DNA of 64,000 bases from NCBI GenBank assembly GCA_964036295.1, contig OZ038466.1, positions 4,566,001 to 4,630,000 on the forward strand. The letters run 5' to 3'. The notes beneath the pieces were generated by a model. That model did not search any database, was not told the origin of the DNA, and saw nothing but the letters and a program-made list of their open reading frames with translations. Source of the stretch: Plumapathes pennacea. Lineage: Eukaryota > Cnidaria > Anthozoa > Antipatharia > Myriopathidae. The translations under genes and the position numbers were made by a program. Positions 26,901 through 37,292 of this stretch are shown here, one piece after another. Numbering within the stretch: the first letter of the stretch is position 1; each line of letters starts with the position of its first letter.

Positions 26901-28378
26901 ACACTCAGAAAATCATAGTCTTGAACAGCGGTGATAGAATCTTGCGATTCTGGTAAATATGCTAGTGCTGCATCAAGTTGTCGAGCTGCTGATCGACTGG
27001 GACAGCCCGGCGTTTAATAACTTTCACGAAGTTATCCATGGCAAGGACTGCGTAATTGTGGTTCTCGTAATGACAGTGTTTCTTGAATCGGCCGGTGGCG
27101 CTTGTCAAAACGTTAGCGGCGATTTCACCAACTTGCCCACATTGTTCGCATTTCGGCCAAATAGAACACAATGTAAACAAAATGCGCCATCCAGGTACTT
27201 AGAATAAGCCAGCCAAGGATTGTTGCAGCCAGACTAGTTGGAACTTGACGAGATTTTCTGCCACTCTCGATCGACGAAGGGAATTGAAAGAGGGGATCAC
27301 CGCGTGGGCTCCAAACGCTCTCGATGAACTCTAACTTCTGGGGATCGGAAAAAGAACTAACACCGCTAAATACCACACCAATAATATCAAAGCGAGAACA
27401 ATCTTCCTTTCGAAAAAACTTGATGGAGCAAACCGAAAGAGTAGCAAACCCAAATAAAGCAATGAAAGCATATTCATGCGATTATTACGCTGGACCATCT
27501 GGAATCGGCAGTGATCCATACCTAAAGCGATTAGAACAGGACGCTTGTTTCTGTATATGCAAATCTAGACTGCATATAACAAAAAATTCAACCTCGCGTT
27601 CAGAGTCTTGGTCCCATTCGGTCGATTAATGGAATTAGAACAGGTGTCGATGTCGTTTCCTCGCACAGTACTTATTCGTTTCTTCTTCAGAGTACAGTTA
27701 AACTAAATTATACGAATTAACTTGGCTTCTGATTGGCTAAAAGTTTTTTTCTAAAAGTACTGATTGGCGGTGCACTTGATTTTGTTTTCAGCCTTCTCCC
27801 TTACGTGTAACCACTGTATACCCGACCAGGCAAGCATGATGAGGAATGTTACGAACCCGCCTCGTAACTTGTCCAAAGAGGGATTTCAAGAGTATGTGGA
27901 CTCGTTTTTTCTGTGCCAGAAACCCACTGGCGTCATTGAGTGCCCCACTGGTGAATTTCCCCCCATAGATTCCTGTTCGACTCAAAAGATGAAAATGGGC
28001 CTTACGATTCCAGTGTTAAACTACACCCTCAACTACACCACGTACACAATGAATTGTACATCCAGCTTCATATGCACCCCGGAGATGAAAAAAAACTTTT
28101 GTGACACCCTTAAGGGAGTGCTGTACATCGAAGATCTCCTCAAGCTGGAAGATTGCACGTTTGAATGTTGCCAGGAGGATCGTTGCAATGGTCCTGACCT
28201 TGGGGAGAAGAAGGACCTTGATGAGAATCCGACAAGCAAAAGTCCAGGAAATGAGAAGCCGACAAGCAAAATTCCAGGATATGAGAAGCCGACAAGCAAA
28301 AGTCCAGGATATGAAGGCCATTTGATGAGTACCATGATTACTTGGATTGCCATGGTTCTATTCCCTGCATTTTACTAG
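23918..28378 (+). CDS. Ly6/uPAR (three-finger) domain, probable GPI-anchored surface protein, copy 2
   Basis: Exons 23918-23969 and 27792-28378 give 212 aa, a paralog of the gene at 12134-15571. The signal peptide is MKCFQLACAVVCCVLPV. The cysteine framework and the terminal CCQEDRCN are retained, and the hydrophobic tail is identical. It has three rather than two copies of the 10-residue linker repeat, a 30-bp in-frame expansion. The central three-finger region carries a dense cluster of replacements (for example GGYLPM to GEFPPI), while the 3' portion is identical. The NFT sequon is lost. The intron (23970-27791) contains a 634-bp tandem repeat and a LINE relic not found in unit 1. Confidence 0.85.
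24415..24521. repeat. Interspersed repeat, first copy
   Basis: About 105 bp containing ACTAGACTGG, GAGCTCGCGGCGTGAGTTG and GTCGAGACCAGAATATAAAA. It is repeated in the same orientation at 26280-26386 in the same intron. The class is not determined. Confidence 0.7.
24761..26005. repeat. 634-bp tandem repeat (about two copies) in Ly6 intron of unit 2
   Basis: Unit a (24761-25394) and unit b (25395-26005) are direct repeats offset by 634 bp. Each contains a polypyrimidine/TATCAG acceptor-like site followed by GCTTTCGAGTATTCGTGC and a second open segment (AAAGTTTCGTCGGGAC). Predicted peptides are Cys-containing and partly hydrophobic but show no recognised domain. They could be exon relics of an unknown gene captured in the intron. 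Unit 1 lacks this segment. Confidence 0.75.
26280..26386. repeat. Interspersed repeat, second copy
   Basis: Copy of 24415-24521. It is immediately followed at about 26388 by a different repeat rich in GGGGGTCCGGGGGCATG-type sequence (to about 26530) and then by the LINE fragment, so this part of the intron is a mosaic of repeats. Confidence 0.7.
26540..26990 (-). pseudogene. Decayed non-LTR retrotransposon reverse transcriptase fragment
   Basis: Minus-strand translation gives, across at least two frames, PDGLPAEFY, then FWGHLGPDLVNTLNYSY, LLKNWRPISLLNVD, and LANRLRSVIQHVVSEDQTC. These match the conserved fingers/palm region of LINE reverse transcriptases (L1/Tx1-like order GPDG-LPAEFY, then NWRPISLLN-D-K, then DQTG-like). 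A stop interrupts the usual VDYK position and a frameshift lies near 26880. It is truncated at both ends and inactive. Confidence 0.85.
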
Positions 28379-28970
28379 TGTTTAAGTTACATGCATAAAA
28401 AGTAGATGATAACTCTGAAGTGTAGTTTGCATTTGTTTTGGTTTGGTAATTTGTAGATTTAGTTTTATCACTGATCAATACGTGTGATGATATGCCTAGG
28501 TAATAAGATTGCTCGTTGCCCTTCTTTAATGAAATTCCTTATTCCATTTAGTTAATGATAGGTTCTTAATGCTTTCATTTATTTCTCTCTTTTTAGTGGC
28601 AGGTTAGAATATCGATTTAGTTTGACTTAATAGTTGCTTTTTGTCTAAAACAGCAACGGTTTAGCAAAGCAACAAAAAACTTGGCCATGGAAATCGGCAA
28701 CGACTTAGGATGCATAAAGCGAAAAGAAGTTGATAATCGCCAGGAGTATTGTGTACTGTGAGTATTGTGGTGTTCTTAGACATCAGTATTGTCGTTGAAG
28801 TTAAGTGCGAACTTACACAGCACTATATTATTTACATATCACTTTTAGAACTTGTAGTGTTTTATATACAAATAAATGAATATATACAATAAAACTTCAT
28901 TGATACTCGTCTTTTGTTAGCGAAGAAGAGGGAAATTTGGTAAAAACGTGCAAAATCCAAACAACATCGT

Positions 28971-29010
<40 letters not shown>

Positions 29011-29321
29011 CGACAAAAGCAACAACAGCAACAACAACAGCAACAACAACTGCGACAGTGGAAATATGGTTACGTGTGAACTTGTCAGAAGGCGGGAAAA
29101 TTGAGTAGTTTTTGAAAAAAAGTTATGTTAAATACATTTTAAATTATTGGCCTGAGGCCCTTACTATTCAAATCCTGTTTCATATTTTCCTTTCGACTGA
29201 CATTTCTTGCCGGGATGATTTACTTTATCACCTCCATTGGTAGAGGTTTAATCTTAGTTCTTACAGGAAAAAAAGAAACAAAAAAAAGCAGGCAAACCTC
29301 CAACACTATATCAGTTCGAGT
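28379..29321. other. Intergenic between Ly6 copy 2 and kinase gene (tail to tail)
   Basis: Collinear with unit 1 from about 15572 to 18173 but without its three insertions. It contains a CAA/CGA microsatellite (28973-29050) and an AATAAA-like motif near 28871. The genes on either side converge, so this is mainly 3' UTR and spacer. No gene is seen. Confidence 0.6.
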
Positions 29322-32234
29322 TTATCGTTTGTGGTGGCCAGCGGACTTCGCCTCTCTTAAGGAAGTGAAAACCTGAAAACACTGACCAGCGGTCCAACGT
29401 GACTCGGGGTTACCATGCCAGCAGGTCTCCATGACGCGTCGCCAGGCGTCTGGTGGCGGTGATTTCCCTTGAATGTGTCGAGGACGATACCCACTTTTAA
29501 TCTTCTCGTATAATTCCTCGGCAGAAGAACGCCGCAGTTCCTCGAACACCCGCTGACCGTACCACATTTCCCACAGCACCAGACCGAGGCTGTAGATGTC
29601 GGCTTCTCTGCCATAAATGCGGCCGCTTGTGACTTCCGGTGCGATGTAGAGGGGGGTCCCGCACAGAGTCCCCGAGATGAGCTCGTTGGATTTAGCCAGA
29701 CCAACGTCTGCGATTTTAATGCATTTGTCCTTAATCTGGAGGTCAACATTCCACGAAAACTTATTGTTAGGAAGAAATCGAAATTCAGTTGAACGGTAAA
29801 TCTCAAAACACGGAGTAAAACGGATTAAGGTTTCAAAAATGGAGCAAAACGCACTTATCGCTACTCTTACGTCATAATGGTGTCACACATCGAATGACGT
29901 ATTAGGGTGTCATCTGCATTTAGCAGATTCTGAGAAACACGTACACGCGCAAGTCATAAACGCAGACGCTCGCACATACACGCACAAGCGCTCACGTATA
30001 CACACGCAAGCACACGCACACGTACACGTACACGCACTCACACACGCGAATGAAGCAAGCACGCACATATACATGCAGACATACACACCACGGAAGGTGT
30101 TGGTGGTAAGAGCTTGCTGTACTTACGAGAATGTTCTCTAACTTGAGGTCTCTATGCACCAGTCCCTGCTCGTGAATAAAACGCAGCCCGTCGCTGATTT
30201 GCACTGCCCAGCGGAGAGCAAGCCTCTTCGTCCTCAAGTTAGTGCCGGAGGTCGCAGGAGCATTTTGAGGTTGGCGCAGGATGTAGGAACTCAGACTCTG
30301 GTCGCACAACTCAAGTACCAGGATCGGGTACCATTCAGAGGTCCCTTTTCTGTGGTGCAGTAACATACCGTATAGGCCCATAATGTGTGGGTGAGCGGAA
30401 AGTCTCCTGAGAGTATAAAAGATAATGTTATTATCGTTTATTGCCAGACGTGAAATGACACCAACTGGATAACTTCTAACGCCTGAACTGTCCTGAAAGT
30501 TAAAAGTGTGACCACTCAAATAGTGAACTTCTCGACGAATACATTCTAATATTCATGTTACTGTTGAGCCAAGTTCATGTTCGCGTGGCGATATAATAAT
30601 TTTGACCAAAAATGGAGCATGGCAGGAAAACGGTAAATGATATTGCTATATTTGTACTGACTGCAAAATTTTCCATGCTGCCCGAACTTTTTGCGAGATA
30701 TCCCTGACTTTCTGCCTATCTATAAAGACATGGCTATTCTCTTTCTCCAGACACTGGAAAACCTCATAGAAATAAGTTCTGGGAAAATTCTGAGAATACT
30801 TAATGTCCACAGTTAATTTCCACAGTTTTGTCCAATTCCAGTACTGTGGAAATCTTTCTTTGGTACAATAGATGAATGTATTATGGAAAATTATGGTCGA
30901 AGCCCTTGGAATCATCCGATAGAAAATTTGGAATTTGCTGGGAAATCTTGTTGGAAGAAATTTCCAGTGATACGACATTAATTCGGTTTTGGAAGAAAAT
31001 GAGAGATTGGGGGTTGCCATTCGGTCAAAAACTGCACATCTAGTATCATTACCTCAGATTTCTCTCCTCAGCCAGGAAAGCGCAAGCATTGCTGGGCATC
31101 AGGGGATCCCGAGACACCTTGAGCGCAACAGATTGAGGAGGTCGCCAAGATTTCCTGCCAAGTTTACCCCGATACACTTTAGCGAATTTTCCCGATCCCA
31201 GAAGGTATTTGGGGTGCTCCAGCCACTCAAGACCGCTAACGTTCTCATCTAAAGGGAGAATCTCTCGTATTGCGAACAAAGCCAATTTCCCCCGTATGTC
31301 TTGGCAATCGTCATTCAGTGGACGATAGAATTCTTCAGCTTTCCTTCTGGAGCGATCTTCATCCAATAGCTGTTTGCACAACGCCCGGTCAGCCTCGATC
31401 AACTCGGGCATCCTGGCCTGGATTTGCTTGAGACACAAATGCGCGTCTTCTAGCTGAACTTCCACAAAAGGTCGGATTGCTTCCTCAGTGGCCAGATTTT
31501 CAATGTACTGTCGGGACTTCCTTTGCAGAAGTAGAGCTGGATCGCTCTTGTACCTTCTCAGCTGCACCTTCTGCGCCACTGCTGCAGCGCCGATCACAGG
31601 CGTCCCAACAATCACGGCGACAAGCGAGAAGGGCAGCCAAATGGGCAAAGTCGCGCCAAGAATGAACTTGTTTCGTGTTGTTAGAGGGACATTTGGAATG
31701 AAATGCTTGATCATGTGAGCTTCGGTTCGCACGCTCGTCTCATCATCATTGTTGTATTGGCTAGCGACAACGGACTGCTCAAGGCTCAGTAATTTCTTCT
31801 CAAAAATGTTATACTTTGCGCTGAAATGTTCGACCAAGGACTCTCGAGCAGTAGCAAACGCCTCCTGTCGTTCTTCCCAATCTTCAATGAACTCCCTTGT
31901 GCGGTCCCTAAACCGCTTACCCATTGCCTTCTCGAGTTTTTCCCAAGATTCTTCGTTTGGTATTTCGTCTTCACCCCACTGGCAGAACTTTTTCTTGACG
32001 TCCTCAGAGCTGAGATGCTGGATAAGAGCCGTCACTGCAGACTGTGTCCTGGTGTCCAGATGCGCCTGTAGCTCCTTCATGACGTCTTTCTGATGTCCTT
32101 CTAGCTCCTCCAGTCGGCTTAAGACGCTTTTAATCCGCTTCTTGTTCTCAAACTCGTTCCTTGCCGACGCCTTGATGAAGGCTCGAGTTTGATAGATCAT
32201 GCGAACAAGAAGGTTGTCGAACCATCTGTTGATT

Positions 32235-32283
<49 letters not shown>

Positions 32284-32340
32284 GTCAGTCAGTCAGTCAG
32301 TCAATCAATCAATCAATCAATCAGTCAGTCAGTCAGTCAG

Positions 32341-32384
<44 letters not shown>

Positions 32385-35300
32385 CCAGCCAACCAACCAA
32401 CCAACCAACCAACCAACCATCTAATCTAATCTATCTATCTATCTATCTATCCATCGATAAGCAACCCATTGAGATCAATTTATTTATCAATCGACCAAAC
32501 AAACAAACAAATCAATTAATCAGTAACAACCGACCAATCAGCTGATCAATCCCATGATAGGTCAATCACAGTAAATCGGTCTATATTTTCGCCTCACCTC
32601 CAGTGCAACTGAAGGTTGCTTTCCATGCTCGTTGAAATGAGGCTTCCGATACTATCCAAAAGATTTGCCAACTCATATGTGACGATGCCGTACTTTTGGG
32701 CGACGGTTGCATTTTTTGTAGACAGATACGTCACTTGTGTGGCAATGTCAAGCCCAGGCCAGCGCATCTTCAACTTCCTCGTGATGTACGTGATGACTTG
32801 CTCTCGTTCGTCGAACGGAACGATGTCCCACTTGTTGCACACAAACAGGCCGCACTTGGGGTTGAAATCTGCACGCTCCGCTCGCACGTGACTCAGGAGC
32901 TTCTCAATCTGAAAAGCAAAGTAGGTCCGGCATTCATATCAGGCAGTTTAAGATTGCCATATATACTGCAGCCTGCAAACCGCAAAAAGTCACATAATCT
33001 AACTTACTCGTCCCGTTGCTAGGTAGCAAATTCGCAGATAACACCTCACGTCATTTCACACCACATTGCACACGTCATGCTATATCACATCGGCTTCGCT
33101 TCACTTCACGTCAAGTCACTTTACAAACACGATATGTTACGTCACATCGTTTCTCGTCAAATCACGTCATGTTTCATCATCACGTTAAATCACGTTACAC
33201 CACGTTCAATCACGTGCCACACACTCACACGATCCTTTTGAACCCCTCCAGCGTTAGGACTGTTGATGACGTAAATGAAGGCAAACGCCTTGGGCAGATA
33301 ATCCATGACGATGTCATCCATAACTTCAGATTCCCCGATGCCTGGACTGTCCACGATGATTATGCCATCCTGAAGTGTGTAACAAAAGTGTGAATGACGA
33401 GAGTTGTATACGATTTTAACCATGATAAGCTTTGGACACTTTAATCATCAGGAAGGACCAGAGGCAGATAGTTTTACATAGTTATATGTATGCTCCCTGA
33501 GTTTAGTGTGTAAAAATGGCAGGTGATACCTTTATTTATGACCCGTCAAATTTCCTTAGCTTCGCTCTAGGGCAACTGTTCGCTTCTCGGAACATATATT
33601 ACTGGACAACTACCGTGCATATTTTCTCGCTGAAATTATTCTATTGTTTCTATATTCGGGTCAGGACTGGTTGAGAAAATAAAGTGTCTAAAAATAGTAC
33701 TGCAATACGAAGGGGAGGGAGATAAGTCCCCCCCCTCTCAACATACACACCCCTCCTCTCAACATACCCCCCCTCTCAACATACCCCCCCCCTCTCAACA
33801 CACCCCCCCCCCCTCTCAACATACACACCCCTCCTCTTTAAGAACTTGGTGTTCAAGCTAAAATCCTGGACAAAATTGTGTGGGACACAATATCCCGAAC
33901 GGCTCTCAGCTTACAGATTCAATGGCTATGTATCCCTCCCTCTTCGACAATGTTGAAGACATAAACTTGACACAACACCACATGTCTTGGTTCTCCGCTT
34001 TTCAACATTGAAATGAAAGGGGGAAGGGGGAGTGTTACTGTCGTGTGACAGGCACAAATCATGTCTGTTGTCCCGACAATTTTGTCCAGGATTGTAGCGT
34101 ACTAAAAGAAACAATATCTGTGAACTATCACCTGTAAAAGAGGGTGCGGTAAGAATATCTCCACTTTCTTGTGTGGATGTGTCTTGCCGTCCCTTTCTTG
34201 TTTCACGTACTGAGAAATCTGGTCCATGTAAGGCAGGTCATCACGCAGTCGAAATGTCTTGCTTTTCTCTGTCGCGGGGGAACCGCTGTCCCTCAGGTGG
34301 ACCTGCAGCCGACGTTCTCGTCCGTACTTCAGTTCGCAGATTGTGGAAGTTGTGCTGAGCAGAGAGTAGGGAAGGAGCTTTTCGCCCAGGATCATGTTCA
34401 GGAAACTGCTTTTTCCGGCGCTGGTCTCACCTGGGGAAAGAGTTGGGGCAATTTTTATAAAAGTAAAGACTATAGTAATTCGTAAGAGGTCGTAAGAACA
34501 CATTTTCAGCCAACCAGAAGCCAAAGTAGTTAATGTCAATCACATGGGTTGTAGAAAAGCATTTTGTCAAAGTAAAGCGCCAATCACAGAGGCCGTAAAA
34601 AGATATTTTCAACCAACCAGAACTGGCCAAACTAACTAATGCCAATCACATAGGTGACAATAAATTCAACCCACCATAAGCATAGTAATTGGCGTCAGTC
34701 ACAAAGGCCAGCGAAAGGCTCCCAGGCGTCGGTGTTTTTACAACAGTACAACAAGAGCCGAAAGAATACTTACCAGCAACAAGAATCACATATTCACGCT
34801 GATTAAGGCGTGTTCTTCTGCCCGTCAGGCTCTTCTTGACGTCATCTCCCACGCTTTTTCGCAACAACTCAAGGCTTTTTCCATCCATTTTGGTCAAACT
34901 GTTTTCTGCAGCTGTGTAGAAGTTTGACAGTTTCTTGCGTTTGTGGAGGTCCTGTTTTACGGCACCGGAAATGAGCTCGAACGCCTAAAACACGGAAGAA
35001 CAGCCAGTTTCAAAAATCGGAAGCCCCAAATCGACCCACCCTACTCCTCTTAAATTTCGATTGATTGACAGTCGGTTGATTGACCAGTCATGACAGTACA
35101 ACTGAACAACAAAGGCATGTTTGTATTAGAAAGTAAACTGTAGAGTAAGATACAATAATTCATTACGAAAGAACGAGGAAGTACGAAACGACAAAAAAGC
35201 TAACTTAGTCCTAGTCCGAACATTTCGATGACAGGGAATAATTACGCGAGACTGTCAAAATCGACTGTGAAAGGGCAATATTATTAATTGCGAAGTTGCG

Positions 35301-36096
35301 AGTTGCGCTCCTTGGTTTAATTACTAAATATTCACTATCAACAGCGGCTGCTGGAGTAACTTGCAACCATGCTCGCACTGCCGAGACTCAGGAAAGATCT
35401 TTCATAGTGTAGCCCCCCAAAATTATTAAATGATGATGTACTGATGTCGTATAGAAACAAATATAGAGGAAAGAAATCGACCCATTACTAGGACTCTTCT
35501 GCGCTCAGCTGACTGAATTCCTTGACAAAAAAGATATCGATTTCTGCGCTTTGACCTCAAACGGAATAGTCGACGTTCAATCTCGCGACACCACACAGTA
35601 CTAGATTGCCCTACGCTAGGCCGAAGTTTACAAAGTTGCGCATACATGTGAGTGAGTGCGGAAGCCAAAGTCTATTATTCTACCGTCTTCACTGAACGCG
35701 AGTTTGACTCAAACTGGAAAACCTCTAATTGCACCCCACTGTCAAAAGATACGACTGAAAATGAAATCTCGCAGCGAGTGCATTTCAATAGCACTGTTCA
35801 CGTTGTCGTTAAGCGGAGCACAAACTCAGTAAGTTTGATTTTGACGAGAAAATCTCTGGCACTGATCTAAGGTAAGCCGCCTGTGAAGCGCACAAACAGA
35901 ACCCAGCACCGACCTGGTGAGGCTTGTGTTTCACGCGTTCAGCACACGCCTCGACATGCTGCCTCACGCGATCTTTCATGTCAGCAGCCGCATGGCATCC
36001 TTCAAGGGAAAGTCCGAGACACTGCATCAAGCATGTAAGCTCAGCCATGTTGCTTATGCTCTCGAAACTGAGCACAGTTCCATTTTCGGACGCCAT
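29322..36096 (-). CDS. Dynamin-like GTPase / membrane hairpin / protein kinase fusion, 1003 aa
   Basis: Eight coding exons: 36096-35914, 34984-34774, 34430-34132, 33369-33229, 32908-32598, 32225-31053, 30406-30127 and 29735-29322. Phases close to 3012 nt. The N-terminal GTPase has G1 GETSAGKS (~131-138), a Thr-rich switch I (LLSTTSTI), G3 DSPG (~238-241) and G4 NKWD (~303-306), a dynamin_N-type pattern. A long helical region follows, then a ~30-residue hydrophobic stretch (~569-599) like a membrane-inserting paddle. The C-terminal kinase has GSGKFAKVYRG (~725-735), VALK (Lys ~751), HRDLKLEN (~857), ADVG replacing DFG (~876) and APE, so the catalytic residues are present. It resembles proteins annotated in cnidarians as dual-specificity (DSTYK-like) kinases. 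Role and substrates are unknown; membrane-associated signalling is an inference. The last two exons are duplicated at 18174-19258. Confidence 0.88.
32228..32530. repeat. AATC/AGTC tetranucleotide microsatellite
   Basis: About 300 bp of CAAT-, CAGT-, CCAA- and CTAT-type tetranucleotides. It begins only a few bases upstream (minus strand) of the acceptor of the 1173-bp kinase-gene exon ending at 32225. It generates a spurious plus-strand ORF of Asn-Gln-Ser repeats. Confidence 0.97.
33725..33835. repeat. C-rich minisatellite in GTPase-kinase intron
   Basis: Several copies of a CCCCTCTCAACATACaCCC-type unit with variable C-run lengths, inside the intron between exons 34132-34430 and 33229-33369. 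Confidence 0.9.
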
Positions 36097-37292
36097 GCTG
36101 GCGCTAGCACACTATTCTGGTTTTTAAAATCTCATGTTTCTGGTGTGCTGCCAAATTCAATGACCTTTTGGCCCGGCCTACGTCAGACTGATGGATCGAC
36201 ATAACAAACTACGATCGGCTTTTAACATACATAAAACTGCTGGACCCCAGAGGGGGAGGGGGTGGGGGTGGATCCTTTCGTTTTGCGAGCGTTTTTGGTC
36301 TGGAACAGTATAGATTGTCTATTGCGTTTTTGCCTTAGATAGGATATAGATGGTATTGTTGGTAATGGATAGACTGTGATTTTGATTTGAGACAACAAAT
36401 GTGGCCTACAATATTGGGGGACAGGTCGGAAAATTGCCCAAAAATTATTTTGGTCTGAGACAGGGTAAAAGAAAAAAGAAAAAGAAAGACAGTAAGATCC
36501 CACAAATGCACCCGAAATTTTATCGCGTTCAAGCGAGAGCGGAGATACTTTACAGTTTGGGGCTGTATTTTTGTTGGCGCAATAAACCTGCCATGGTTGA
36601 CCCGCAACGGATAAATTATACGAGGAAAAAGGACTGTTCCCCAAAATCATAGAAAACTTCAGTTTGCAATCTTTTATCTCCGTTTTTTTTTTCTTGTTAC
36701 CTGGCCGAGATTTTTTAGCACATTCGCGTCGCGGCGGTTCGCTGGTCTGGGCGGTCAAGCGAAAATTGTCAACAACGGCCAGTTGAGACAGATTTAAATA
36801 TTTGCGGCAAAAGCAGAAAAAAACAAGTAGAATAAATGTTTTCATCAAATACTCAGACACACTTTGTACTCATATTGGTAACTTTGCATGGCAAATTTAA
36901 CGTTACGTCGTCTTCTTGAATGACGTTTTCATGCCGGGAGTTCGCCTAAACGTCCTCAACGATCGTCGCAACAACGCCGGTATAAAGGCGTCCACATTTT
37001 GATGTTGTCGCATAGTAAATTCAAACGTTATGAGAATATCCACTGGTATGACTATGTACAAACGTTCTGGCTACGTTCGGCGATCACAACATTAACACAA
37101 CATTTATGGTAGTCTACCGGCCTTTGTGCTGTCGCAACGTGAGTAAAATAACATTGTGACAACGTAAAACGTAACGTTGTGACAATATTGCTACAACGAA
37201 ATACAGTTCACGAGATGCATTTGCTTGCATAGGAACGCTTAGGGGAGAAAAACAAGAAGTCATATTCCTCATCAAAGATTCCTCTTGTTGCG
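36097..37292. other. Divergent intergenic region, GTPase-kinase and orphan acidic-tail gene
   Basis: Head-to-head spacing of ~1.2 kb between start codons 36096 (minus) and 37293 (plus). A dispersed repeat with GGGGGAGGGGGTGGGGG and GGATAGA-type sequence occupies about 36238-36640 (relatives at 41211-41480 and 47700-47915). The ORF at 36222-36860 (minus) is not credible as a gene. Part of this divergent promoter region was duplicated with the downstream gene, because a relic of kinase exon 1 lies upstream of the second paralog. Confidence 0.55.

Larger units (their letters stand above)
19707..30842. repeat. Tandem segmental duplication, unit 2 (~11.1 kb)
   Basis: Direct repeat of unit 1. It is longer because of a fold-back element (22257-23784) and a replaced Ly6 intron (about 24150-27415). 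It lacks four insertions present in unit 1. Past about 30842 the sequence continues into the remaining exons of the kinase gene, so unit 2 retains the undisrupted right-hand flank. Confidence 0.93.

Noticed and set aside
32199..32429. Plus-strand ORF of Asn-Gln-Ser repeats
   Set aside because: It is a frame through the AATC/AGTC microsatellite, antisense to the GTPase-kinase gene.
36222..36860. 212-codon minus-strand ORF
   Set aside because: It crosses a dispersed G-rich repeat and shows no recognisable domain, splice support or paralog.
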